Positions 16,763-25,722 are shown, counted from the stretch's first letter. The stretch is DNA of 43,670 nt from Azospirillum sp. (GCA_016124535.1 WGNK01000066.1:1-43670); one strand, 5' to 3'. The notes: generated by a model not told the origin, from the sequence alone. Numbers and translations: made by a program.

Positions 16763-18200
16763 AGATCGGCCTGCGAACGCGGGTAAAGGTCAGTTTCGCG
16801 TAGTCCGAGGTGGTGACACCGTTTCCGGCGCACTCGACGATATGGCGCACCAGCGGCTGGAACCCGGCGCGGAAATGGACTCGTGACTTCAACATGATGA
16901 AGCGCTTCAGGGCCGGATCGATGCCAAGGCTGGTCAGGCAGCCGGTGTCCCAGGGCTCGTGGTGGCGCTCGATCACCACAATCTCGACGCCTCCGGTATC
17001 GAGCACCACGGTCCGGCCCATCGAGACCCGGACGCCGGTATACATCGGCCCGCGAATGGTAAAAGTGCCGTCGGTAATGGTGCGCACCGTCCCCGACACC
17101 GCCAGCGGCCGTCCGGGCAGACCCAGCGCCGGCATCGGCGTACGCCCGCCGAGGTCGAGACTGATGCGGGCACCGACTCCGGCTTCAACCAGGCTGGCGA
17201 CGGCGGCAGGATCGTGGACCGCGAAGGCAACCACGTCCTCCAGCCCCTGGGCCAGAATCTCGGAGAGCACGGTCATGTCGTCCTGGGTGCCGCCCGAGCC
17301 ACAGTTATCGCTGTGGTCGAGCAGCAGGACCGGGCCATCTCCCAGCTGCCTGGCGCGGGCGATTGCCGCGGCGGCGGCTTCGCCGCGGTAGACGAAACCG
17401 CCGCGGTGCTGCCAGGCTTGGTCGAGCAGGCGGTCGCGGCAGCCACGGGCCCGCTCGGCATCGCCATCGGTGACCGCAACCACCGAAAGCCCGGCGTCAT
17501 GGATATCGGCATGGGGAAAGCCGGCGAACACCGAAACGGCCAAGGCCCCGGCCCGCTCCTGCGCCGCCGCTTCAGCGATCAGCCCGCGCATCGGCGCGTC
17601 CTCGGTCGCCTGGCGCATGACATGGGGCAACATCGGGCGGTTGCCCCAGACCATCACCGGCTTGACCGCCCCCTTGAGCGCGGCGAAGACGATCCCCCCG
17701 ACCTGCTCGCCGGTCCGATGAAGATCGATGTGGGGGTAAGTCTTGTAGCCGGCGACGACATCGGCGTTGCCGACGATCTTTTCCGAAAGATTGCCGTGGA
17801 AATCGAGCGCCACCCCGATCACCGCATCCGGCGCCAGCGCCCGCAGCCGCGCCAGCAACTCGCCCTCGCCGTCCTCCAGGCTCTCGGTGACCATGGCGCC
17901 GTGGAGATCCAGCAGGACCGCATCACAGCCCCTGGCGACCGCGGCACAGATCGCGTCGGCCAAGGCACCATAGACCCCGTCCGGCACCGGTCCGCTCGGC
18001 CAGGCCTCGGCGGCGACCGGGGTTTCGATCTCGGCGCCCTCGCGCTCGGCCAGATCGAGAAACGCGCCGAACGCGGTACCGGTGCCGCGATATGCGGCGA
18101 CCGCCGCGCCCCCCCAGGCCGGCTCGAACCGCTCCAGCGGCGTCGCTACCGGCGAAAAAGTGTTGGTCTCGTGCTTCATCATCGCGACGACGACCCGCAT
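16743..18200 (-). CDS. M81 family metallopeptidase (MlrC/microcystinase C-like)
   Basis: 485 residues with the MlrC layout: an N-terminal DUF1485 domain (starts MRVVVAMMKHETNTFSP; contains LLDLHGAMV, ALDFHGNLSEK and YKTYPHIDLHRTGE) and a C-terminal MlrC domain with LLLDHSDNCGSGGTQDD. The His, Asp and Glu residues in these motifs are the expected zinc ligands. Sphingomonad MlrC degrades linearised microcystin, but most homologues act on unknown peptides or amides, so no substrate is assigned. The gene starts 40 nt after the molybdopterin hydroxylase gene on the same strand, with AGGGAG upstream, and is probably cotranscribed with it. It overlaps the bidirectional hairpin at its 3' end. Confidence 0.9.
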   Translation of the reverse strand: MRVVVAMMKHETNTFSPVATPLERFEPAWGGAAVAAYRGTGTAFGAFLDLAEREGAEIETPVAAEAWPSGPVPDGVYGALADAICAAVARGCDAVLLDLHGAMVTESLEDGEGELLARLRALAPDAVIGVALDFHGNLSEKIVGNADVVAGYKTYPHIDLHRTGEQVGGIVFAALKGAVKPVMVWGNRPMLPHVMRQATEDAPMRGLIAEAAAQERAGALAVSVFAGFPHADIHDAGLSVVAVTDGDAERARGCRDRLLDQAWQHRGGFVYRGEAAAAAIARARQLGDGPVLLLDHSDNCGSGGTQDDMTVLSEILAQGLEDVVAFAVHDPAAVASLVEAGVGARISLDLGGRTPMPALGLPGRPLAVSGTVRTITDGTFTIRGPMYTGVRVSMGRTVVLDTGGVEIVVIERHHEPWDTGCLTSLGIDPALKRFIMLKSRVHFRAGFQPLVRHIVECAGNGVTTSDYAKLTFTRVRRPIYPLDEA

Positions 18201-18240
18201 CCGACCATGCTCCCTTGGGTTCAGTTGCCACCGCTCGGCG

Positions 18241-20556
18241 TCAACGGCCAGCGCGCGCGTCCCGGATCGTCCGCCACAGTTTTTCCGGTGTCACCGGCAT
18301 GTCGATATGCTCGACCCCGAATTCGGCCAGGGCATCGACCACGGCGTTGATCACCGCGGGCGGCGCGCCGATCGCCCCGGCCTCGCCGGCGCCCTTCATG
18401 CCCAGAGCATTGGTCTGGCAGGGCACGCATTCCAGGTGAAAATCGATCGGCGGCACATGGTCGGCCCGCGGCATCGCGTAGTCGGTGAACGAGGCCGTGA
18501 CCAATTGGCCGGATTCGGCATCGTAGACGCAAGATTCCAGCAAAGCCTGGCCGATGCCCTGGACCACGCCACCATGGACCTGGCCTGCCACCAGCGCCGG
18601 GTTGATCACCACGCCGAAATCATCGACCACGGTGTAGCGCACCACCTTGACCCCGCCGGTCTCGGGATCGATCTCGACCTCGCACAGATGGGTGCCGTTG
18701 GGGTAGGTATTGGCCGGCGGACGCCAGCGCGATTCCTCGCTGAAGGCGGGTCCGCCGCCTTTGGGCGCCGCCGCGGCCGCGACCGCGCGCAGCGACACCG
18801 TCCGGTCGGTGCCGGCGATCGCGAAGCTGCCGTCGCGGAATTCGACATCGACCGCCGCGGCTTCAAGCAGTTCGGCCGCCTTGGGCGTGGCACGCTCGAT
18901 CACCTTGCGGACGCTTTCAGCCAGGCTGGCACCGCCCACCGGCACCGAGCGCGAACCTCCGGTGCCGCTGCCCCAGCGAATGCGGTCGGTGTCGCCCTGA
19001 ACCACGGTAATGTCGTCGGGCGCCACCCCCAGCCGGGAGGCGACGATCTGCTTGTAGGCGGTCTCGTGGCCTTGGCCGTTGCTTTGGGTCCCGATCAGCA
19101 CGGTGACCTTGCCATCCCCGCCGACTTCGAGGGTCGCCAGTTCCGGGCCGCCGCCGGCGCACGACTCGATGTAGCTCGCCAGCCCAAGCCCACGCAGTCG
19201 TCCCCGCAGCTTCGCCGCGGCGCGGCGGTCCGGAAATCCCGCGGCATCGCCCGCGGCCAGGGCGGTGTCCAGCGTGCGGGCAAAATCGCCCGAGTCATAG
19301 GTCGAACCGAGGGCGGTCTCGAACGGCATCGCCGACGGCGGGATGAAGTTGCGCCGGCGCAGTTCGGCGGGATCGAGCCCCAGTCGACGCGCGGCAAAAT
19401 CGACCGTGCGTTCGACGATATAGGCCGATTCCGGACGACCGGCACCGCGATAGGCATCGACCGGGGCGGTATTGGTGAAGACGCCGCGCACCCGGACATC
19501 GATCGCCGGGGTGGTGTAAACCCCGGCCAGCATCGCGGTACCGGCATGGGTCGGGATATAGGGTGCGAAATTGGACAGATAGGCGCCGAGATTGGCCACG
19601 GTATCGACCCGCAGCGCCAGGAAATGGCCGTCGCGATCGAGCGCCAGTTCGACATGGCTGAGGTTGTCGCGGCCGTGGTCGTCGCTGAGGAAGCTCTCGA
19701 TCCGCTCGGCCGCCCATTTGACCGGGCGCTGCAGCCAGCGCGCGGCGTAGAGCACCATGACATATTCGGGATAGAGGAACAGCTTCATGCCGAAGCCGCC
19801 GCCGACATCGGTGGTGACCACCCGGATGCGCTCGGGCTTGTCGTGAAAGATGTCCTCGGCGAGTTGCTTCTGCAGCCCGTGGACACCCTGACTGGAAACA
19901 TAGAGGGTCATCCGGCCGGTTTTGTCGATGTCGCCGAGCGCCGCCCTGCCCTCCATCGAATTGGGCACCAGTCGGTTGTTGACCAGGTCGAGCGCGATCA
20001 CCCGGGCCGCCCTGGCAAAAGCGGCGTCGGTAGCGGCACGGTCGCCGCGCTGCCACTCGAAGCACAGATTGCCCGGCGCCTCGGGCCAGATGCCGGGCGC
20101 CGCCGGATCGAGCGCCGCCCGGGTCTCGACCACCGCCGGCAACGGATCGTAGTCGACCTCGATCAGTTCGGCGGCGTCCCGGGCTGCCTCCGCTGTCTCC
20201 GCCACCACCATGGCGACCGGCTCGCCGACATGGCGGACCCGGCGCAGCGCCAGGGCCGGCCGCGGCGGTGTCTTGAGCGGCGTACCGTCGCTTTGCTTCA
20301 GGTCGACCAGGCAGCGCAAGTTGCCGATATAGTCGGTTTCCAGATCCTCCCCGGTAAAGACCGCCAACACCCCCGGCGCCGCGGTCGCCCGCGCGGTCTC
20401 GATCGCCCGCAGTTCGGCATGGGCGTGGGGCGAGCGCAGGAAGCACGCATAGGTCTGGCGATCCAACCGGATGTCGTCGGTATAACGGCCGCGGCCGGTC
20501 AACAGGCGGGCATCTTCGGTGCGCGGTACGGCTTGGCCGATCCCGAACTTGATCAT
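18241..20556 (-). CDS. Xanthine dehydrogenase-family molybdopterin-binding subunit (CoxL/aldehyde oxidase type), orphan large subunit
   Basis: 771 residues covering both molybdopterin domains: IGQAVPRTEDARLLTGRGRY and LRSPHAHAEL at the N-terminus, TTDVGGGFGMK in the middle, AYRGAGRPES, TQSNGQGHETAY, and the C-terminal GMKGAGEAGAIGAPPA holding the catalytic glutamate. The AYRGAGRPE loop is that of form II/aldehyde-oxidase-type enzymes; true CO dehydrogenase has a Cys-containing AYRCSFR loop. The FAD (medium) and 2Fe-2S (small) subunit genes are not next to it, which is unusual for this family. The start MIKFGIGQ fits family N-termini; an upstream in-frame extension is rejected. It precedes the M81 peptidase gene by 40 nt. 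Confidence 0.92.
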   Translation of the reverse strand: MIKFGIGQAVPRTEDARLLTGRGRYTDDIRLDRQTYACFLRSPHAHAELRAIETARATAAPGVLAVFTGEDLETDYIGNLRCLVDLKQSDGTPLKTPPRPALALRRVRHVGEPVAMVVAETAEAARDAAELIEVDYDPLPAVVETRAALDPAAPGIWPEAPGNLCFEWQRGDRAATDAAFARAARVIALDLVNNRLVPNSMEGRAALGDIDKTGRMTLYVSSQGVHGLQKQLAEDIFHDKPERIRVVTTDVGGGFGMKLFLYPEYVMVLYAARWLQRPVKWAAERIESFLSDDHGRDNLSHVELALDRDGHFLALRVDTVANLGAYLSNFAPYIPTHAGTAMLAGVYTTPAIDVRVRGVFTNTAPVDAYRGAGRPESAYIVERTVDFAARRLGLDPAELRRRNFIPPSAMPFETALGSTYDSGDFARTLDTALAAGDAAGFPDRRAAAKLRGRLRGLGLASYIESCAGGGPELATLEVGGDGKVTVLIGTQSNGQGHETAYKQIVASRLGVAPDDITVVQGDTDRIRWGSGTGGSRSVPVGGASLAESVRKVIERATPKAAELLEAAAVDVEFRDGSFAIAGTDRTVSLRAVAAAAAPKGGGPAFSEESRWRPPANTYPNGTHLCEVEIDPETGGVKVVRYTVVDDFGVVINPALVAGQVHGGVVQGIGQALLESCVYDAESGQLVTASFTDYAMPRADHVPPIDFHLECVPCQTNALGMKGAGEAGAIGAPPAVINAVVDALAEFGVEHIDMPVTPEKLWRTIRDARAGR

Positions 20557-20985
20557 GGCGGGCAGTCTCCTGGCGGCGCTGCCGGCGATGATAGACGGGC
20601 GGAGGCCTGATGCAACCGCTTTGCCGGCAGCACAGCGCTGCCGGCCGACGGCACTCAGCTGGCCGCGGCCGGGACGGTCCGCGAAATGTGCGGGGCAGAT
20701 CGGCGAGGCGGGCAGCCATGCCATCGCTACGCTCTGCGCCTCCTGTCCGGTTCCCTCACGGTCCGGGCTCGGCAGACCCTGGTATTCGGAACCGATGCAA
20801 AGAACATGCCCGCGTCGGCGCTTCGGCGGTGCGGCAATTTATCCCGTATCCAAATTCGCTTGCAGAGCCCCCGGATTCAACAATGATCGAGGGGACCGAT
20901 CGAGCCCGCGGATGATGGCTGCGAGCGGCGGCGAGCGGACGTCAACCGCCGTCACCAATCAAGAAATGCGAAGGGGAGGACATCG
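20557..20985. other. Divergent intergenic region, no gene recognised
   Basis: 429 nt between the molybdopterin hydroxylase (minus) and the sorbosone-dehydrogenase-like gene (plus). Short open frames exist, but their translations are Arg/Pro-rich and have no credible start signals. The last part before 20985 is somewhat less G/C-rich and ends with GGGGAGG, the ribosome-binding site of the plus-strand gene. No box or hairpin stood out. Confidence 0.5.
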
Positions 20986-22248
20986 ATGACTATCCGTCTG
21001 GGGGCAGCCGTCTCGGCTGCCGCGTTGCTTCTGGCCGCCTCGGCCTGGGCTCAGACCCCGTCCGGCAATCTGGAGCGGCTTGGCCAGTTCAAGACCACCG
21101 GTGCCTCGCCCGATATCCCGACCATCCCGCAGACCGGCGTCAAGGCGGACGCGCTGAAAAAGAACCTGACCCGGATCAAGCTGCCGGCGGGCTTCCATAT
21201 CGGTCTCTATGCGATCGTGCCCGACGCGCGCCATATGGCGGTCGGTCCCCAGGGCGTGGTCACCTTCGTCGGCACCCGCAAGGCCCAGGTCTATGCGGTG
21301 ACCGACCGCACCAAGTCGGGCACCGCCGACGAGGTCAAGCGGTTCGCTTCGACCATCGACCTGGTCCTGCCCAACGGGCCGTGCTTCTCGCCCGACGGTT
21401 TTCTTTATATTGTCGAGCAAAACCGGGTCCTGCTCTACCCGGCGGCCGAGTTTTTCTACGAGAGCCCCGATGTCGTCGCGGTCCCGGTGGTGGCCCAGGG
21501 CGAGCTGATACCCAAAGACGACGAAAGTTACAACCACACCGCGAGGGTGTGCCGGATCGGCCCCGACAACAAGCTCTACATTACGCTGGGCCAGCCGTTC
21601 AACGTGCCGGCGCCGGAGAAACTGGCGGGCTTCGCCAAGTGGGGCATCGGCGGCATCATCCGGATGGATCGTGACGGCAAGAACCGCGAGGTCTACGCCA
21701 CCGGCATCCGCAATTCGGTCGGCATGGACTTCAATCCCAAAGACAAGACGCTGTGGTTCACCGACAATCAGGTCGACGGCATGGGCGACAATATCCCGGC
21801 CGGGGAACTCAACCGCGCGACCAAAGCGGGTGAGAATTTCGGCTTCCCCTGGTACGGCGGCGGCAAGACCCGGACCGAGGAATACAAGAACGATGCGCCG
21901 CCGGCCAATGTGGTCTTCCCGCAGGTCGAGATGATCGCCCACGCCGCCGATCTCGGGATGACCTTCTACTCCGGCAAGATGTTCCCCAAGAAGTACCAGA
22001 ATGCCATCTTCTCGGCCCAGCACGGCTCGTGGAACCTCACCCAGCCGTCCGGCGCCCGCGTCATGGTCACCACGCTCAAGGATGATGGCACCGCCGACAA
22101 GTCCGAGCCGTTCGCTGAGGGCTGGCTGACCGACGACGGCGAGTATATCGGCCGCCCGGTCGATGTTGCCCAACTCAAGGATGGCTCGATTCTGGTCTCC
22201 GACGATTTTGCCGGAGCCCTCTACCGCATCTGGTATGATGGCAAGTAA
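20986..22248 (+). CDS. PQQ-dependent sugar/sorbosone dehydrogenase family protein, periplasmic
   Basis: 420 residues with a signal peptide (SAAALLLAASAWAQ, cleaved after about residue 22), then a six-bladed beta-propeller of the soluble glucose/L-sorbosone dehydrogenase type. Family blocks seen: VLPNGPCFSPDGFLYIVEQ, YITLGQPFNVP, GIIRMDRDGKNREVYATGIRNSVGMDF, WFTDNQVDGMGD, NFGFPWYGGG, FSAQHGSWN and GRPVDVAQLKDGSILVSDD. These proteins oxidise sugars or other alcohols/aldehydes with PQQ; the substrate here is unknown. No PQQ biosynthesis gene is in the window. The cytochrome c gene begins inside its last codons, making that protein the obvious electron acceptor. GGGAGG precedes the ATG. Confidence 0.92.
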   Translation: MTIRLGAAVSAAALLLAASAWAQTPSGNLERLGQFKTTGASPDIPTIPQTGVKADALKKNLTRIKLPAGFHIGLYAIVPDARHMAVGPQGVVTFVGTRKAQVYAVTDRTKSGTADEVKRFASTIDLVLPNGPCFSPDGFLYIVEQNRVLLYPAAEFFYESPDVVAVPVVAQGELIPKDDESYNHTARVCRIGPDNKLYITLGQPFNVPAPEKLAGFAKWGIGGIIRMDRDGKNREVYATGIRNSVGMDFNPKDKTLWFTDNQVDGMGDNIPAGELNRATKAGENFGFPWYGGGKTRTEEYKNDAPPANVVFPQVEMIAHAADLGMTFYSGKMFPKKYQNAIFSAQHGSWNLTQPSGARVMVTTLKDDGTADKSEPFAEGWLTDDGEYIGRPVDVAQLKDGSILVSDDFAGALYRIWYDGK

Positions 22249-22612
22249 GTCCGTGGCCGAAACCCGCTCGGCGACCCGCCGCCGCTCCCTTTGGGGGGCG
22301 GCGGTCGTGGTTCTGCTGCTCGCTGCCCCGACCGCCACCGCGCTTGCGGGCGATATCACGGCCGGACGCAAGAAGGCACTGCAGTGCCAGGCCTGCCACG
22401 GACTCGACGGCCGGGGCAAGATTCCCGAGGCACCAAACCTGGCCGGCCAGGTCGAGAACTATCTGGTCAAGGCGCTGGGTGATTTTCGCAGCGGTGCCCG
22501 TCGTAGCGACCTGATGTCGATCGTGGCTCAGGGGCTCAAGGATCCGGACATCGCCGACCTCGCCGCCTACTACGCTGCGATCCCGGTCGAGGTTGGCCCG
22601 CCGCCCAGATAA
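22235..22612 (+). CDS. Class I c-type cytochrome, single haem
   Basis: 125-residue exported cytochrome c. The N-terminal signal/anchor segment (about 20-38, SLWGAAVVVLLLAAP) is followed by AGRKKALQCQACHGLDG with the haem-attachment motif CQACH. A candidate distal methionine lies in RRSDLMSIVAQGL before the C-terminal helix DIADLAAYYAAIP. Two adjacent ATGs at 22235 and 22238 are possible starts, giving an overlap of 11-14 nt with the dehydrogenase stop. This tight coupling indicates joint synthesis, with the cytochrome taking electrons from the PQQ enzyme in the periplasm. A hairpin follows at 22636-22656. Confidence 0.93.
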   Translation: MMASKSVAETRSATRRRSLWGAAVVVLLLAAPTATALAGDITAGRKKALQCQACHGLDGRGKIPEAPNLAGQVENYLVKALGDFRSGARRSDLMSIVAQGLKDPDIADLAAYYAAIPVEVGPPPR

Positions 22613-22635
22613 CCCCCAACGCGCAATCCCCGATC

Positions 22636-22656
22636 CCGGCAGCGAGAGGCTGCCGG
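22636..22656 (+). terminator. G/C hairpin after the cytochrome c gene
   Basis: CCGGCAGC (22636-22643), GAGAG, GCTGCCGG (22649-22656): a perfect 8-bp stem 24 nt downstream of the cytochrome stop and before azlC. No T-tract follows, so termination efficiency is uncertain. Confidence 0.5.
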
Positions 22657-22753
22657 AGAGCCGTCGCTTGGGCGAGCGGTTGCTTTCGTGATAGGTCAGG
22701 GTTTGCCGCCGTGCGGTGGTGCTGCCAGAGGCCGATCCCGGAAACCCGCCCCC

Positions 22754-23476
22754 ATGCGACAGGACCCGCTGCGCCACGTCCCATCGGGCGAGGTCTCCTT
22801 GCGCGATTTTTGGTCGGGTGCCTGCGAGATCGCCCCGCTTGCGATCGGGGTGGCGATCTACGGCCTGGCATTCGGTTTCCTCGCCGCTCAGGCGCGTTTC
22901 GACCTGCTCCAGGTCGGCATCATGGGCGGCTTCGTCTTCGCCGGCGGCTCCCAGATCGTTGCCGCCCAACGGCTGGTCGCCGATGCCGGAGCAATCGCCG
23001 CGGTGGTGGCGGGCCTCGCTCTCAATGCCAGGCTGCTATTGGTCACGGCCTCGATCCGCGAGATCTATGCGGGCCGGCCATGGTGGCAAATCGCGCTGGG
23101 CGCGCATCTCACGACCGACGAGAACTGGGCGCTGCTGCTGGCCGGGCGCGCCACGGGTCGCGACCTCGGCTACTGGTATCTGGTCGGCGGGGGGATGTGT
23201 CTTATGCTGGTCTGGTGTCTGGCCACCATGGCCGGCGCCGGCTTCGCCCACGCGATCCCCGATCCCAAGGCGCTTGGGCTGGATTTCGCGTTCACCGCCG
23301 CTTTCATTGCGATTGCGCGCTCGTTGTGGACGGGCAAGAACGACCTGCTGCCCTGGCTGACCACGGCGCTTGTGGCTGCCGCCGCGATACGGCTCGGCGG
23401 TGTCCAGCCGTCCTGGGCCTTGATCCTCGGCGGCGTCGCCGGTGCCGGAATCGCAGGCATGGCCCACCATGACTGA
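22754..23476 (+). CDS. azlC: AzlC-family branched-chain amino acid exporter, large subunit
   Basis: 240-residue polytopic membrane protein. AzlC blocks: PLAIGVAIYGLAFGFLAAQA, FVFAGGSQIVAAQRL, ALNARLLLVTASIRE and HLTTDENWALLLA. With AzlD it forms a two-component exporter of branched-chain or related amino acids. The start MRQDPLRHVPSGEVS (ATG 22754) gives a typical short cytoplasmic N-terminus; an in-frame start at 22688 would add an unlikely basic leader. It overlaps azlD by 8 nt (ATGACTGA). Confidence 0.92.
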   Translation: MRQDPLRHVPSGEVSLRDFWSGACEIAPLAIGVAIYGLAFGFLAAQARFDLLQVGIMGGFVFAGGSQIVAAQRLVADAGAIAAVVAGLALNARLLLVTASIREIYAGRPWWQIALGAHLTTDENWALLLAGRATGRDLGYWYLVGGGMCLMLVWCLATMAGAGFAHAIPDPKALGLDFAFTAAFIAIARSLWTGKNDLLPWLTTALVAAAAIRLGGVQPSWALILGGVAGAGIAGMAHHD

Positions 23477-23762
23477 AGCCTGGCTGGTGATTCTGTTCCT
23501 GACCATCGGGACATTCGGCATCCGGCTCACCGGAGTCGTGATCGGGCAGCAAGTCCTCAAAGCCGGCGCCTGGGCACGGGCGATGCGCGCGCTGCCCGGC
23601 TGCATGATCGTGTCACTCGTAGCGGTTTCGGTGCTGTCGGGTGGCCCACGGGAATGGGCCGCAGGGCTCATCGCAACCGCCGTTGCGGTCGCCACCAGGA
23701 ACCTCCCGATAACCATGGTGAGCGGGATCGCCGCAGTCTGGCTGCTACGCCACCTCGGCTGA
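23469..23762 (+). CDS. azlD: AzlD-family branched-chain amino acid exporter, small subunit
   Basis: 97-residue membrane protein with three to four hydrophobic helices: MTEAWLVILFLTIGTFGIRL, then ALPGCMIVSLVAVSVL, then a C-terminal helix beginning NLPITMVSGIAAVWLLR. This is the usual AzlD length and pattern. Its ATG lies within the last codons of azlC (8-nt overlap), so the two are translationally coupled. A short convergent gap of 55 nt separates it from the next minus-strand gene. Confidence 0.92.
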   Translation: MTEAWLVILFLTIGTFGIRLTGVVIGQQVLKAGAWARAMRALPGCMIVSLVAVSVLSGGPREWAAGLIATAVAVATRNLPITMVSGIAAVWLLRHLG

Positions 23763-23817
23763 CCAGCCGCCCCCGCCCGGCAAAAGCCGGCGCGGCTGCC
23801 GGCCTCCACCCCGGCGT

Positions 23818-25722
23818 TCAGGGGGTTGGCTTGGGCCGGAAGTTGAAGCCCGGCATGGTCTCCTCGTCGCTGGGAAACACCACGGCGAATTCGTCCCTGG
23901 GTGGCGCCGGCTTCGGCGCGACCGGCGGCTCGGAGCGGGTCTGATCCGGATCGGCTTCCGGAACCGGCTCGGTCGCGCCGGGAGCCGGAACCGGCTCGGT
24001 CGCGCCGGGAGCCGGAACCGGCTCAGTCGTGCCAGGAGCCGGAACCGGCTCGGTTGGCTCAGGGCTGGCCGGCGGTCCCGGCGGCGCGGGCTCGAAGCCC
24101 GCGGCTGCGGGGCCGCCCGGTTCGGGGTTTGCGGGTTCGGCGCTTACGGGTTCGGCGCTTACGGGTTCGGCGGCGGGTTCCGGCGGGACGGCGGGCGCGG
24201 ATTCGAGGTCAGCCGAGGCCGGCTGCGGTTCGACGAGGGCCGACGCCGCGACCGCCGGCGCAACCGGCACCGGCTCGATCACCGGATCAATCCGCTGGGG
24301 CCTGGCCGCCGGCTTGAGCGGCCGAAGGCGCCGCCGCGGTGCCGGTGCGGCGCGTTCCGGAACTTCCGCCGGCACAGGACGCCGGCCGAACATCGACTGC
24401 AGAATGCGCTGGCCGGTCAGCAGCACGGCCAGGACCGCCAGCCAGACGATGCGGCTGCCATAGCGGTCATGGGCATTGGCGAAAATGCCACAAATCATCG
24501 CGTTGCCCAGAATGGCGACCGACACGAAGGTGCAGAACCAGGCGAGGTCAAGCTGGCGGAAACCGGCCAGGATCAGCACCAGCCAGGCACATAGCGCGGT
24601 CGCGGCCAGGGCTATCGGAACCTGCCAGCGGTTCAGCTCGGCAAACGACAGGTCGCCGCGGCTCTGACGCGAGGCCAGATAGTCGGGCAGCAGGTCCGGC
24701 GTGAAGCTCTCGACCGCCCATTTGGTCAGCCAATGCCAGCCGATCACACCGTCGCCGGTTGCTACGCTTTTCAATTGGCTCCAGGTTGCCGCCACGGCGG
24801 TGTCGAAATGCTGCCGCGGATAGGCCTCCAGGCTGGCGAGGGTAATCGCCTGCATCTCGGCGCTCATGCCGTCCCATTGGCCGAGCTGGTTGAACGGACT
24901 GTCGGCGCCCCACAGCCAGTCATCGGCGGTCTTGGGCATCCGCCCCTGATAGGCGCACAGCTGGTATTCGGGCGACGGGCAGTTGTCGCTGAGAAAGCGG
25001 TCGACGATGCCGTCCTGGACCAAGCGGCCGAAGACGAAGGCGTCGCCGCCGGGCACGAACCGGAATTTGCCGTCGATCGCCTGATTCAGCAGCGGGATTG
25101 TGGCGACGCCGAGCGCCACGAAGATTGCCGGCCCGATGACGTAAAGTTTGCGCGACCAGCGCGTGACCCAGCACAGCAGTCCGGCGACAACGCACAGGAT
25201 GACCAGGCCGATCGCCAGACCGACATTGACCATATGGGCGGCGACGGCGAACCAGATCACCAGGACGACGCCCAGACGTTCCCAACTGCCCAGGTGATCG
25301 CGCCGGAACACGATCAGAAACAGTCCGAGTACCAGCAGCGGCTGGAAAATATCCGGCATGGCCTGGGCTGAAAACCACGACACCGCGGTTGCGGCGGCGA
25401 GCACAACCGAGGTCACCGCCAAAGCCAAGGGGCCATGGGGCAGGTTGTGCGACCGCGCCACCATGTTGAGGAACCAGGCGACCAGCAGGGCCTGGAACAC
25501 GATCAGCGGATAGAGCGTTCCCGGAGCATGGAGATACTTGATCAGGAAGCCGTAGGCGGCCGCCCGGCCGGGCCAGACCTCGGGACGGAAGGCGCTGACG
25601 ATGTAGCCGCCGGTATCGAAATAGGTGATCGGGAAACCGTTGAGGATCGCCGGATAGAGCAGCGCCGCCAGAGCGATCGTCAGCCCCCCTGCCCACGCCG
25701 CCAACCGAATGACACTGCTCAT
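23818..25722 (-). CDS. Polytopic membrane protein of unknown function with repetitive Pro/Glu-rich C-terminal tail
   Basis: 634 residues. About ten hydrophobic helices fill residues 10-460, with a loop of roughly 130 residues (about 235-370) in the middle. The first external loop after helix 1 is NGFPITYFDTGGYIVSAFRP; an acidic residue in this place is reminiscent of GT-C glycosyltransferases, but the resemblance is weak and no family is claimed. From about residue 470 the protein becomes a Pro/Ala/Glu-rich tail of about 165 residues, with AEPVS and nine-residue TEPVPAPGA repeats, ending in NFRPKPTP. The ATG at 25720-25722 gives a normal start of the first helix; an earlier in-frame start at 25779 exists. 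Divergent from the ABC-2 permease gene. Confidence 0.75.
   Translation of the reverse strand: MSSVIRLAAWAGGLTIALAALLYPAILNGFPITYFDTGGYIVSAFRPEVWPGRAAAYGFLIKYLHAPGTLYPLIVFQALLVAWFLNMVARSHNLPHGPLALAVTSVVLAAATAVSWFSAQAMPDIFQPLLVLGLFLIVFRRDHLGSWERLGVVLVIWFAVAAHMVNVGLAIGLVILCVVAGLLCWVTRWSRKLYVIGPAIFVALGVATIPLLNQAIDGKFRFVPGGDAFVFGRLVQDGIVDRFLSDNCPSPEYQLCAYQGRMPKTADDWLWGADSPFNQLGQWDGMSAEMQAITLASLEAYPRQHFDTAVAATWSQLKSVATGDGVIGWHWLTKWAVESFTPDLLPDYLASRQSRGDLSFAELNRWQVPIALAATALCAWLVLILAGFRQLDLAWFCTFVSVAILGNAMICGIFANAHDRYGSRIVWLAVLAVLLTGQRILQSMFGRRPVPAEVPERAAPAPRRRLRPLKPAARPQRIDPVIEPVPVAPAVAASALVEPQPASADLESAPAVPPEPAAEPVSAEPVSAEPANPEPGGPAAAGFEPAPPGPPASPEPTEPVPAPGTTEPVPAPGATEPVPAPGATEPVPEADPDQTRSEPPVAPKPAPPRDEFAVVFPSDEETMPGFNFRPKPTP
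23960..24057. repeat. 27-bp tandem repeats encoding TEPVPAPGA/T
   Basis: Copies at 23960-23986, 23987-24013 and 24014-24040 plus a partial copy to 24057. The first two are identical and the third differs at a few positions. They encode the nine-residue repeat in the tail of the adjacent membrane protein. A second, shorter repetition (GGTTCGGCGCTTACG units around 24133-24166) encodes SAEPV copies. Confidence 0.9.

Noticed and set aside
18082..20610. An 842-codon open frame on the plus strand opposite the molybdopterin hydroxylase
   Set aside because: Composition is that of an antisense frame, with no start signal; the minus strand has all family motifs.
23960..24057. Regular 27-bp repeats considered as a CRISPR-like array
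   Set aside because: Units are directly adjacent with no spacers, keep the reading frame and encode a Pro/Glu protein repeat.
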